DNA from: CAZKXU01 sp964556665
GTDB lineage: Bacteria; Bdellovibrionota_C; UBA2361; CAZKXU01
Direction: 5' to 3'
Length of the DNA stretch: 15,054 nucleotides
Assembly: GCA_964556665.1 (NCBI GenBank)
Contig: CAZKXU010000086.1
Span: forward strand, 1 to 15,054
Shown: in pieces, positions 1 through 6,547 of the stretch
Numbering within the stretch: the stretch's first letter is position 1
Layout of the letters: each line of letters starts with the position of its first letter
The notes under the pieces: generated by a model
Database searches by the model: none
What the model saw: only the letters and a program-made list of their open reading frames with translations
Told to the model about the DNA's origin: nothing
Translations under genes and position numbers: made by a program

Positions 1-18
1 TCTCGAGCGGATGTTTCA

Positions 19-795
19 TTATTCAAGTTGTCCTATGATATCGGCGTGAATTGTAGAATTCGCTGCAACCAGATATTTTGCACTGATCCGTTCATCCTCA
101 AACTTAATATCATTACCCTTTTCATCTGTAAGTTTCGCGCCGGCGGCTCGCACTATCGCAAGTGATGGTACTATATCCCAGATTCCCTGCGTCTCGACCT
201 TTACTACCCAACAGTCCAGCTCTCCACGCGCAAACCGAAGCGCTGCCTGAACAGAGTCAAGATCCTCCATAAACATACTATCAACTGAAATTTTAGGCTT
301 AAGATATCTAAAATACCCCTTTCCTGCCCTTATCTTTGAGCCTCTAAATAGACTAGACTGCAACCCTGTAATGATACTGCCCTGATTATAGTAAAGCTCC
401 TTCCTATGTGGATATAGAATAAAACCTATTTCCGGGACACCCTGTACTAATGCGCCAAGTAAGATACAGTAGTTCTGCGATCCGGCAATAAATTGGTGAG
501 TTCCATCCAATGGATCTAAGATCCAGGTCCGATTTTTTTTGAAATCTGCTCTATCAATTGGTAACTCTTCCGAGATTAATCCATCCTGAGGAAATATTCT
601 TTTTAACTCCGTGGTAATAATATCATTTGAAGAATAGTCCGCTTCAGTTACCCGGGTACCATCCTTTTTCTTATAGATCTTGAGTGTACTATTGCCTCCT
701 CCCGGCCAGAACCTAGATAAGGAAGTGGCGGCCCGATCTAACGCAGCAATTAGATCCTTTAACTCTGTACTAGATATTCCTAAAGAATGACTCAC
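19..795 (-). CDS. Inositol monophosphatase-family phosphatase (IMPase/CysQ/HisN-like)
   Basis: This is a metal-dependent phosphatase of the inositol monophosphatase superfamily. Visible motifs (258-residue numbering) are the TEAD motif near residues 50-53, the SEE metal-binding pair near 76-77, the DPLDGT metal/phosphate motif near 94-99, and the WDIVPS...AAGA motif near 206-220 that carries the late catalytic Asp. The length is normal for the family. The start chosen is the GTG at 795, because an AGGAG Shine-Dalgarno (complement of 803-807) sits 7 bases before it. An upstream GTG at 810 is in frame but has no such site. Family members act on inositol phosphates, 3'-phosphoadenosine 5'-phosphate, histidinol phosphate or fructose bisphosphate, and the motifs do not separate these substrates. 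It is transcribed divergently from the alkyltransferase gene with only 35 bp between starts. The fold assignment is secure; the substrate is not known. Confidence 0.88.
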   Translation of the reverse strand: MSHSLGISSTELKDLIAALDRAATSLSRFWPGGGNSTLKIYKKKDGTRVTEADYSSNDIITTELKRIFPQDGLISEELPIDRADFKKNRTWILDPLDGTHQFIAGSQNYCILLGALVQGVPEIGFILYPHRKELYYNQGSIITGLQSSLFRGSKIRAGKGYFRYLKPKISVDSMFMEDLDSVQAALRFARGELDCWVVKVETQGIWDIVPSLAIVRAAGAKLTDEKGNDIKFEDERISAKYLVAANSTIHADIIGQLE

Positions 796-830
796 TATCA
801 AACTCCTCACAAATATGTTACCGTTTCAAT

Positions 831-1163
831 ATGGCAAGGGCTAGCGGCAATTCCTTTAATTCAAAATGTTATACACTGCTTAAAAAAATTCCACGCGGTC
901 GTGTAACAACCTATAAAAATATCGCAGAAGCGTTGGGCTCAGGCGCATTCCGTGCTGTAGGAAACGCTATGAACAGGAACGAAAACGCCCCTCTTATACC
1001 ATGCCACCGTGTAGTTAAAAGTAATGGGGAACTTGGCGGATATGCAGGCGGACTAGCTAAAAAAATCAAACTTCTAGAGACTGAGGGGGTGCCAGTTAGT
1101 GATGGCAAGATCGATCTTTCACGGTATATGCATCGCTTTAATCCGTTAAGAAGGCGGAGTTAG
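831..1163 (+). CDS. O6-alkylguanine-DNA alkyltransferase, C-terminal domain only
   Basis: This is a suicide DNA-repair protein of the Ogt/MGMT family. It transfers an alkyl group from O6-alkylguanine to its own cysteine. The 110 residues correspond to the DNA-binding and catalytic domain. There is a winged-helix segment with IPRGRVTTYKNIA (about 20-32), the RAVG arginine-finger segment (41-44), the active-site PCHR with Cys58, and the GGYAGG loop (about 68-74). Because Cys58 is retained, it is not an alkyltransferase-like (ATL) protein, where tryptophan replaces the cysteine. The N-terminal ribonuclease-H-like domain of full-length Ogt is absent, as in many short bacterial homologues. No clear Shine-Dalgarno precedes the ATG. 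It converges with folC, with 7 bp between the two stop codons. Confidence 0.9.
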   Translation: MARASGNSFNSKCYTLLKKIPRGRVTTYKNIAEALGSGAFRAVGNAMNRNENAPLIPCHRVVKSNGELGGYAGGLAKKIKLLETEGVPVSDGKIDLSRYMHRFNPLRRRS

Positions 1164-1190
1164 GCCTTCATCACCCCCCCCCTTTTTTTT
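1150..1190 (+). terminator. Candidate weak terminator after the alkyltransferase gene
   Basis: A 6-bp inverted repeat, GAAGGC (1150-1155) and GCCTTC (1164-1169), spans the alkyltransferase stop codon. It is followed after a C-rich stretch by eight T (1183-1190). The T-run lies about 13 bases beyond the stem, farther than in a standard intrinsic terminator, and it also lies inside the 3' end of folC on the other strand. The call is tentative. Confidence 0.25.
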
Positions 1191-2463
1191 CAGAACAACG
1201 TTTCCATATTGCCCCACGCTCTATGTTGCCTGTTTCTCTAATTATTCCAGATAGATATATAGATCCTGCTACTACTAACAATCGTGAATCGGAATAAGAG
1301 TGATCCTGAATAAATGCTCCGTAATTCCTGTTATAGTCTGTAGCATTTATTCCAATACTCGATAGATATGAAACTATCTCTCTGCTTTCTGTCGCCATCT
1401 CTGAAGGTGAGGTCATAATATTATATCTACGTGTTACCGGTTTAAGTAGCTCTAACATACCTCTCCAGTTCTTTGTACGAAGTGCGCCAAACCCAAGATC
1501 GATCTCTGATACACCTGACTCTTTTAAATAATTAATTAACACCTTTATCCCGCCAGGGTTGTGAGCAGCGTCTATAAGTGTATCTCTATCACCAAATCTC
1601 ACCTTTTCAAGCCGTGCGGGCCAGAATACATTTGAAATTCCTAATTGAATGCTATCTTTGGAGAGGCCAAGTTTGAACCCAGCCTCTGCTACCAATGCCA
1701 TATTGTGCCCCTGATGAGCACCACTCAAAGCCGGACGATACTCAACTATCCCTCTGGCGGAATACAGATGATATTGCTCCCCTACCCGTTCAGATGAAAA
1801 ATCATCACCATAGATTGAAATCGGAGCATTTTGCAGCATTGCAATTTTTGAAACACATTGAATAACTGAGGCCTCAGCTGCTCCTAAAATAACAGGCACA
1901 TCTTTCTTAATAATACCTGCTTTTTCTGCTGCAATTTCCTCTAGTGTGTGTCCAAGGACATGCTCATGGTCAAAATCGATACCGGTAATTACAGCTAATT
2001 TTGGTCTTTTTATGATATTAGTTGCATCGAGCCTGCCTCCTAAGCCTGTCTCTATAACTGCCCACTCACACCCATTCTCAAAAAAGGCAAGAAAGGCAGC
2101 TGCAGTAATAGCTTCAAAAAAGCTAAGCACAACTCCAACTCTAACGGCGTTATCTTTTATCAGAGCTGCATACTGATCAAGCTTACTATCTGCAATAGGC
2201 TCTCCATTGATTATAATTCTTTCATTTATTTTTGTAAGTGGAGGAGAGATCGTCAACCCTACAGAAAAACCAGCGGCTCCAAGAGTCGATGCAATTCCTG
2301 CAGATACAGACCCTTTCCCGTTGGTCCCTGCTACATGTACAGTTTTAACTCGATCCTGTGGGTTATTAAGAGAGCTCATAACAGCTCGAACATTATCGTT
2401 CGTAAAGCTGCCCTGACCGTGCCATTGCTCTAGTGTATTAAGATAGTCGATTCCATCTGACAT
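1171..2463 (-). CDS. folC: Bifunctional folylpolyglutamate synthase / dihydrofolate synthase
   Basis: FolC is an ATP-dependent Mur-ligase-family enzyme of folate metabolism. It adds glutamate to dihydropteroate and to (tetrahydro)folates in the cytoplasm. The P-loop HVAGTNGKGS lies at about residues 43-52, the family signature GLGGRLDATN at about 140-150, and the ATP/metal region DHEHVLG...EKAGIIK at about 170-190. A DAAHNPGG motif marks the C-terminal ligase domain. The 430-residue length is normal. The ATG at 2463 is preferred: the in-frame GTG at 2478 lies inside the 17-bp palindrome and adds only five non-conserved residues. Neither start has a strong Shine-Dalgarno. The gene lies downstream of parAB on the same strand, with about 110 bp and two parS-like sites between them. 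The C-terminal tail is encoded by an A8G9 tract. Confidence 0.95.
   Translation of the reverse strand: MSDGIDYLNTLEQWHGQGSFTNDNVRAVMSSLNNPQDRVKTVHVAGTNGKGSVSAGIASTLGAAGFSVGLTISPPLTKINERIIINGEPIADSKLDQYAALIKDNAVRVGVVLSFFEAITAAAFLAFFENGCEWAVIETGLGGRLDATNIIKRPKLAVITGIDFDHEHVLGHTLEEIAAEKAGIIKKDVPVILGAAEASVIQCVSKIAMLQNAPISIYGDDFSSERVGEQYHLYSARGIVEYRPALSGAHQGHNMALVAEAGFKLGLSKDSIQLGISNVFWPARLEKVRFGDRDTLIDAAHNPGGIKVLINYLKESGVSEIDLGFGALRTKNWRGMLELLKPVTRRYNIMTSPSEMATESREIVSYLSSIGINATDYNRNYGAFIQDHSYSDSRLLVVAGSIYLSGIIRETGNIERGAIWKRCSEKKGGG
1174..1190. repeat. C9T8 homopolymer pair encoding the FolC C-terminus
   Basis: Nine C followed by eight T on the plus strand read as A8G9 in folC, giving its last residues Lys-Lys-Gly-Gly-Gly directly before the TGA stop. 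Adjacent runs of this length are prone to replication or transcription slippage. Losing one G would add about a dozen residues, and gaining one G would end the protein a few codons later, so only the extreme C-terminus is affected. Confidence 0.8.
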
Positions 2464-2470
2464 TTGAAAC

Positions 2471-2487
2471 TGTCCCACGGTGGGACA
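2471..2487. promoter_or_regulatory. parS-like 17-bp palindrome, site 1 (folC leader)
   Basis: TGTCCCACGGTGGGACA consists of two perfect 8-base inverted halves around one central base. The canonical ParB site parS has halves TGTTTCAC/GTGAAACA. This site keeps TGT and CAC, replaces TT with CC and adds one central base. Its position beside parB, plus a second copy at 2557-2573, supports a partition-site role. It also lies 7 bp upstream of the preferred folC start, so ParB or an RNA hairpin here could affect folC expression. Confidence 0.6.
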
Positions 2488-2556
2488 CCACTAAGGAGAC
2501 CCCACACGTATATAGAGAGTCAAATAATTTAGTAGTTTCTCTCGCAGAAGAGCTCT

Positions 2557-2573
2557 TGTCCCACCGTGGGACA
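2557..2573. promoter_or_regulatory. parS-like 17-bp palindrome, site 2 (2 bp after parB)
   Basis: TGTCCCACCGTGGGACA is the exact reverse complement of the site at 2471-2487, with the same 8+1+8 perfect palindrome. It begins immediately beyond the parB stop codon. The centre-to-centre distance between the two sites is 86 bp. Two identical long palindromes at a parAB locus are best explained as ParB-binding sites. A terminator role is less likely, because no T-tract follows on the parB strand. Confidence 0.6.
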
Positions 2574-2575
2574 AT

Positions 2576-3439
2576 TTAGGCTTCGTTGACTAGTCGTCTA
2601 AACAGAAGCTGTAGATCCTCTCCGGAGTAAAACTCTACTGACAACCTACCCTTTTCAGCATCCGCGTCAGGCTTGATCATCTTAACTCTAAGACCTAAAG
2701 AGCGCTGAATCTCATCCACTATGCGCTGATCTTCTGGAGACAGCTTAGCTTTGTCATCATCATTTGCCTCCTTACTATCAAGATCTCGCTTCAGCTGGTT
2801 TCGAGTAAGTGTATCAAGATCTTTAAGATAGCTACCTCTCATCTCCTCATCTTCAATCTGAGCAAGCAGAAGTATCTTCGACTCTGAAGCCCCTTCCCTA
2901 AGCGCATTGAGAAGATCATCCGGCAGGTCCAATATGTCGAGACTTCTCTGGACCATGCTTTTAGAGATGCCAAGCTTCTCTCCTATCTCTCTAACTGTAA
3001 GTTTATGCGCTTCCTTTAAGGCCCCAATTGCATGCGCCCGTTCAAGTGGGGTTAGATCGGAGCGTTGTAGGTTCTCTACGAGCTGCATAGCAAGTATTCT
3101 ATCCGTTCCAGAATCAATCTCCTGGTCAATAATCGCCGGAATGGAGGTCAGACCTACTAGCTGAGATGCTCTGTATCTTCGTTCACCTGCAATGAGTTTA
3201 TATCTCCCTGATGACTTACTCTGCTTTACCAGAATTGGATTAAGCACCCCATAAGTCCTGATCGATTGAGCCAGCTCCTGAAGTTTTTCCTCATCAAAGT
3301 TGACCCTTGGCTGATTCGGATCTCTCTCAATTGAGTCTAAAGATAACTCCCTATAAGGAATGGTTCCCTTAGCTCTCTCATCCAATGAAGGACCTGAGAG
3401 TAGGGGGTTATTGGCCAACAGCAGCTTTCTTTTTGCCAT
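2576..3439 (-). CDS. parB: Chromosome/plasmid partitioning protein ParB
   Basis: ParB is the CTP-dependent DNA clamp that loads at parS and spreads to form the partition complex. It works with the ParA ATPase to segregate the origin. The N-terminal ParB/Srx domain (about 28-105) contains the QPR segment and the CTP-binding GERRYRA box (85-91). The ENLQR motif (122-126) follows, then a helix-turn-helix of LTVREIGEKLGISKSMVQRS (about 147-166) that recognises DNA. The last 40 residues resemble the dimerisation domain. At 287 residues it is a normal Spo0J/ParB length. A good GAGGAG Shine-Dalgarno precedes the ATG. The start overlaps the end of parA by 32 bases, indicating an operon with translational coupling. 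Recognition-helix residues differ from the classical Spo0J type, in keeping with the altered candidate parS sites next door. Confidence 0.95.
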   Translation of the reverse strand: MAKRKLLLANNPLLSGPSLDERAKGTIPYRELSLDSIERDPNQPRVNFDEEKLQELAQSIRTYGVLNPILVKQSKSSGRYKLIAGERRYRASQLVGLTSIPAIIDQEIDSGTDRILAMQLVENLQRSDLTPLERAHAIGALKEAHKLTVREIGEKLGISKSMVQRSLDILDLPDDLLNALREGASESKILLLAQIEDEEMRGSYLKDLDTLTRNQLKRDLDSKEANDDDKAKLSPEDQRIVDEIQRSLGLRVKMIKPDADAEKGRLSVEFYSGEDLQLLFRRLVNEA

Positions 3440-4223
3440 AAATAATCTCCTCGGCTAACGCCATATAGTCCTCAGCTCCACTTGATTTAGGTGCATACTC
3501 AAAGATCGTCTGGCCACTGGCCGGAGCCTCAGCAAGCGCCACATTTGTGCGTAGGACTGTATTAAAAACAAGATCACCAAAATAGTTTCGAATTGTGTCT
3601 GAAACTGCTCGAGCTAGTCTCTTACGACTATCGTGAAGGCAGATAAGTACACCGCCAACCGCGAGGGTAGGGTTATAAATCGAGCGAACCTGATCAATTG
3701 TATCGAGTAGCTGCCTAACTCCCTGAAGTGCCAAATATTCACTCTGTACCGGAACTATCACCTCATCAACTGCAGCTAATGCATTGAGTGAAAGTAGCCC
3801 CAATGCTGGAGGACAATCAATTAGTATAAAATCATATTCTTTTCTAATTGACTCAACTGCTCTTCTAAGAAGAAGCTCTCTGCCAACTACGCCACCTAGC
3901 TCTAGGTCTGCAGCACTTAAAAGAAGAGAAGAGGGGACAATCTCCAAAGTTTGGTTACGTCTGATCACGATATCCTTGATCCGCTTAGTACCTTTAAGGA
4001 CATCATAGATAGTAAACTCAGGTCCATCAGCTGCATCTGTTGATGCCTCAGGATTGGCATCTGGGCCAAATCCAAGGTGAGTAGTAAGATTAGCCTGAGC
4101 ATCGATATCGATAAGAAGAACCTTTGAGCCTTTCTGGCTCAATGCTGCACCAAGGTTTACAGTCGTCGTTGTCTTTCCAACACCGCCCTTTTGATTAACA
4201 ACTCCTATAACTCTTGCTGTCAT
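3408..4223 (-). CDS. parA: Partitioning ATPase ParA (Soj-like)
   Basis: ParA is a deviant-Walker ATPase that dimerises on nucleoid DNA and is released by ParB, moving partition complexes apart. The deviant Walker A motif KGGVGKTT is at residues 12-19, followed by LLIDIDAQANLT (A' motif) at about 36-47 and the Walker B-like LIDCPPALG. The 271-residue protein starts almost directly with the Walker motif and lacks the N-terminal DNA-binding domain of P1/F-type plasmid ParA. It therefore belongs to the small chromosomal (Soj) or type Ib class. It overlaps parB and is divergent from the replication initiator gene across a 508-bp gene-free region. Confidence 0.95.
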   Translation of the reverse strand: MTARVIGVVNQKGGVGKTTTTVNLGAALSQKGSKVLLIDIDAQANLTTHLGFGPDANPEASTDAADGPEFTIYDVLKGTKRIKDIVIRRNQTLEIVPSSLLLSAADLELGGVVGRELLLRRAVESIRKEYDFILIDCPPALGLLSLNALAAVDEVIVPVQSEYLALQGVRQLLDTIDQVRSIYNPTLAVGGVLICLHDSRKRLARAVSDTIRNYFGDLVFNTVLRTNVALAEAPASGQTIFEYAPKSSGAEDYMALAEEIIYGKKKAAVGQ

Positions 4224-4731
4224 ACCATTCCTAACGCAAAATAGTTAACGTGAAACGGTATAAACTTTCGCAGATATTACAGGAAAAATAAAGAGAATTC
4301 ATTGTAAGAGTTAATTAATAACGATGTTTGTTTATTGTGCTCCTGTTCAGAAGATTACTTTTTAGCTCACACACAGTCAGAAATATAATTTCATATTGCG
4401 AGCGCTCACAATTTTCGTAATTTCACAATAGCGGCTGGCTTTTGTAATCTGCGTGAGTTCAAAATAACCACTTTAAACTATTTAACTCACTTCACCGTGT
4501 ACTGATATAACCAACTACCGTGAGCTGAGTTAATCTCGATCGGGATAGGAGGTAATTTTTAACGTGTACAGCTATAAGCAGTATCGTGAATCCAAGTAAC
4601 AAATCTAGTGAATTCAAATAAATTTCCGGTGTTATCTTATTAAAATCTTTGCATATTTTAGCCGCTTACTTTAAACTTGTTAAATTAATAACAGTTGTTA
4701 CAACTAGTAAATGTTTGTAGATTTTTAAAAG
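4224..4731. other. Gene-free AT-rich candidate replication origin with GTGA-core repeats
   Basis: This 508-bp region separates parA from the divergent replication initiator and holds no credible gene. About ten copies of a GTGA-core motif occur on both strands. Plus-strand copies begin at 4250, 4453, 4520, 4586 and 4608. Minus-strand copies begin at 4370, 4409, 4426, 4490 and 4495. Several extend toward GTGA(G/A)TTCAAA or GTGAGTTAAA, for example GTGAGTTCAAAATAAC at 4453 and GTGAATTCAAATAAAT at 4608. Chance would give about three GTGA words on both strands in 400 bp. The last 120 bp are very AT-rich, as expected of an unwinding element. No DnaA box (TTATNCACA) was seen by eye. An iteron-type origin is inferred from the repeats plus the adjacent rep gene. 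Confidence 0.5.
4677..4705. promoter_or_regulatory. Overlapping inverted repeats upstream of rep (candidate operator)
   Basis: TGTTA (4678-4682) is inverted as TAACA (4689-4693). A 13-base perfect palindrome, AGTTGT-T-ACAACT, covers 4693-4705. Both lie 26-54 bp upstream of the rep start in very AT-rich DNA. Rep proteins often repress their own gene by binding inverted versions of their iterons. That role is inferred here, since the words differ from the GTGA repeats. Confidence 0.35.
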
Positions 4732-6180
4732 ATGAATCAACAAGTCCTCTTTGAAGCACCGAAAAAAATTTCACGGGATGAGATGAACTTGGCGGAATTT
4801 CCGCTCGCGATACTCTCTACCCGTGGCAGTTCAACACTTAAAACGCTTGAATTTACTGATACTATACGTGGGCGTAATGGAGATCTAGTACAAAGAAGTT
4901 GGGTGATAACAGGCGCTGATAAATTTGGATTGCCGACCTCCTCTGATGAAGAGGTCTTATTAGGATTACTAAAGCTTACTGTAGAGAGTGAATTTAGGGC
5001 GCAAAAAATCTATTTTTCCCGGTATGAATTACTCAAGGCACTGCGTTGGAGTACGGAGGGAAGAAATTATAGCAGAATCCAGAAGGCGCTTGATCGTTTA
5101 AGTGGCGTAAGAATTAAAGCTACCAATGCATTTTATGATAATGCCACTAAATCACATAGCACTGTGAATTTTGGCTTAATCGATGCTTATGAGATTAATG
5201 ATGGTCGAGAAAATAAAGGTGACGGTGTTGTCACCCCTAGCTTTTTTATCTGGAGTGAGGTCCTTTTTAAATCTTTCAAAGCCGGCTTTATCAAGAAACT
5301 TGATCTTGACTTTTATCTCGATCTAAAGAGTGCTGTTTCAAAGAGAGTTTACAGGTTTTTGGATAAGCATTTCTGGTATAAATCCAAGGTAAAGATAAAC
5401 CTTTTTACCTTAGCACACGAGAAAGTTGGTATTTCTAGAAACTATAAGTTTGCAAGCTCTCTAAGACAGCAACTAGATCCAGCGCTAGATGAATTAAAGG
5501 ATGCCGGATTTCTGGATGGATATGAATACGAAGGGAAGGGAAGCGGAACAGAGGTTGTCATTTATGCTGCGGCAACAAAACCAAGAGTATTGGAGTCAGG
5601 CAAGCCAGAGGTGCTTAAATCAACGCTCTCAGAGCCCCAGGCAAAAGTTAGTAAAATGCTCATTGAACGTGGCTTGAAAGAGCATCAGGTCTTAAGGCTT
5701 ATAGCAAATAGTTCTGAGATAGTACTCGATCGCATCGCAGAAATTGTCAGGTACTATGATAAGCTATTGCAGTCACAGAGCCACCTTGTCAGTAAGAGTC
5801 CGGTCGGATTTTTATATCGTGCAGTAGAGAATCCTGAAGGCTTTACACTTCCATCTGACCTTGATCGATCCCGCCGTGAGGAACGTCAGACCACCTTACC
5901 GTTTAAATCTCCAGCTCTTAAAGAAAACGCCTCTCTTGAAGCGCAGTATCTTGTAGCGAGAAAGGAGGAGTTAAGGCGAATTCAGTCAGCGGTTGAGGAT
6001 GGGATAATGAGAAGCATAGAGGAGGAGGTGCGACTTAAGTTAATGAAATTAAAGCGCTCAATTTCAGAGGATAAGTTTGAACAGGCGGTGCTTCATGGTG
6101 TGGAGGAGCGACTGCTGGCACTGTATGCTTTTCCAGAGTTTTCAGAGTGGCTTTTGAGTAGGGAACGGAAGGTGGCCTAG
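4732..6180 (+). CDS. Plasmid-type replication initiator (replication initiator protein A family)
   Basis: This appears to be a Rep protein of the 'replication initiator protein A' family (RPA, PF10134), known mainly from plasmids. It would bind origin iterons and recruit helicase. The family core spans about residues 40-275: GLPTSSDEEVLLGLL (near 65-80), then a winged-helix with RWSTEGRNYSRIQKALDRLSG (first wing). A second segment, LDLDFYLDLKSAVSKRVYRFLDKHFW, is followed by a second winged-helix ending in LDELKDAGFL. A further part (about 300-390) includes SPVGFLYRAVENPEGFTLP, resembling the 'NP.GFL..A......P' region of many Rep proteins. The charged C-terminal 90 residues are probably helical. 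It is divergent from parA with a repeat-rich region between. Its stop codon lies within the CTAG boundary of the inverted-repeat element downstream. Placement next to chromosomal-type parAB and housekeeping genes is unusual. Confidence 0.8.
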   Translation: MNQQVLFEAPKKISRDEMNLAEFPLAILSTRGSSTLKTLEFTDTIRGRNGDLVQRSWVITGADKFGLPTSSDEEVLLGLLKLTVESEFRAQKIYFSRYELLKALRWSTEGRNYSRIQKALDRLSGVRIKATNAFYDNATKSHSTVNFGLIDAYEINDGRENKGDGVVTPSFFIWSEVLFKSFKAGFIKKLDLDFYLDLKSAVSKRVYRFLDKHFWYKSKVKINLFTLAHEKVGISRNYKFASSLRQQLDPALDELKDAGFLDGYEYEGKGSGTEVVIYAAATKPRVLESGKPEVLKSTLSEPQAKVSKMLIERGLKEHQVLRLIANSSEIVLDRIAEIVRYYDKLLQSQSHLVSKSPVGFLYRAVENPEGFTLPSDLDRSRREERQTTLPFKSPALKENASLEAQYLVARKEELRRIQSAVEDGIMRSIEEEVRLKLMKLKRSISEDKFEQAVLHGVEERLLALYAFPEFSEWLLSRERKVA

Positions 6181-6362
6181 TGCTTCGCCAAATAAGTTTT
6201 TTCACGTATAGCGCGCAGCGTTGCCCCAGATTGGCACGCCTCGGAAGGAGGAAATCCGCAGCAATACTGGAGTATTGCGAGGATTTTCCGACTGAGAAGC
6301 GTGACAAGGTGGGGCAACGATGTGATGCTAGACGTGAAAAAACTTATTTGGAGGAGCACTAG
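6177..6362. mobile_element. MITE-like 186-bp near-palindromic element with CTAG at both ends
   Basis: The element is two roughly 93-bp inverted arms meeting at 6269/6270. The outer CTAGTGCT (6177-6184) is inverted at 6355-6362. A perfect 20-bp arm (6188-6207) pairs with 6332-6351, CGTTGCCCCA (6219-6228) pairs with TGGGGCAACG (6310-6319), and the tip is GCAATACT/AGTATTGC (6261-6268/6271-6278). CTAG at each end could be a 4-bp target duplication, so that the element proper is 6181-6358. It lies exactly over the rep stop codon and leaves the Rep protein intact. Both strands are open in mirrored frames only because of the symmetry, and no protein is proposed. Transcribed, it would fold into one long hairpin. 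MITE versus structured RNA versus a large REP-type element is not resolved. Confidence 0.65.
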
Positions 6363-6390
6363 TGCACAGGAACATAAATTCGTTCCAACG

Positions 6391-6429
6391 GACAAAGACA
6401 AGAACTAAGATTAGGACTAGGACTAAGAG
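6391..6429 (+). repeat. Degenerate hexanucleotide tandem repeat (GACTAA/GACTAG type)
   Basis: About six and a half consecutive six-base units are visible: GACAAA, GACAAG, AACTAA, GATTAG, GACTAG, GACTAA, GAGC. The units vary but keep phase. The array lies in the non-coding stretch between the inverted-repeat element and the hybrid kinase gene. No function is evident. Confidence 0.6.
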
Positions 6430-6547
6430 CAATTTCAAAAAACAGTTCTAGCCCCTTGGCACGACCATTCATTTTACCGTCAGTCCCTTCAAAATTTCCA
6501 TGCCAGAAATTCATTAATTAAGCCGATAGTAGATATTGAGATCTAAT

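Noticed and set aside
796..830. A shared regulatory site between the divergent phosphatase and alkyltransferase genes
   Set aside because: The 35-bp gap contains one Shine-Dalgarno and no convincing inverted repeat or promoter boxes.
831..1163. Alkyltransferase-like (ATL) protein
   Set aside because: The active-site cysteine is present (PCHR), so it should be a true alkyltransferase.
2557..2573. The palindrome after parB as an intrinsic terminator
   Set aside because: No T-tract follows on the parB strand, and an identical site occurs in the folC leader, which fits a protein-binding site better.
4248..4258. CGTGAAACG upstream of parA as a canonical parS
   Set aside because: Only one half-site is present and there is no inverted partner; it fits better as one of the GTGA repeats.
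6180..6401. Mirrored open frames on both strands over the inverted repeat
   Set aside because: They arise from the palindrome itself, have no ribosome-binding site, and resemble no protein family.
6457..6472. TGGCACGACCATTCAT as a sigma-54 promoter for the hybrid kinase
   Set aside because: The -24 half is perfect, but the -12 half is TTCAT instead of TTGCA, losing the required GC.
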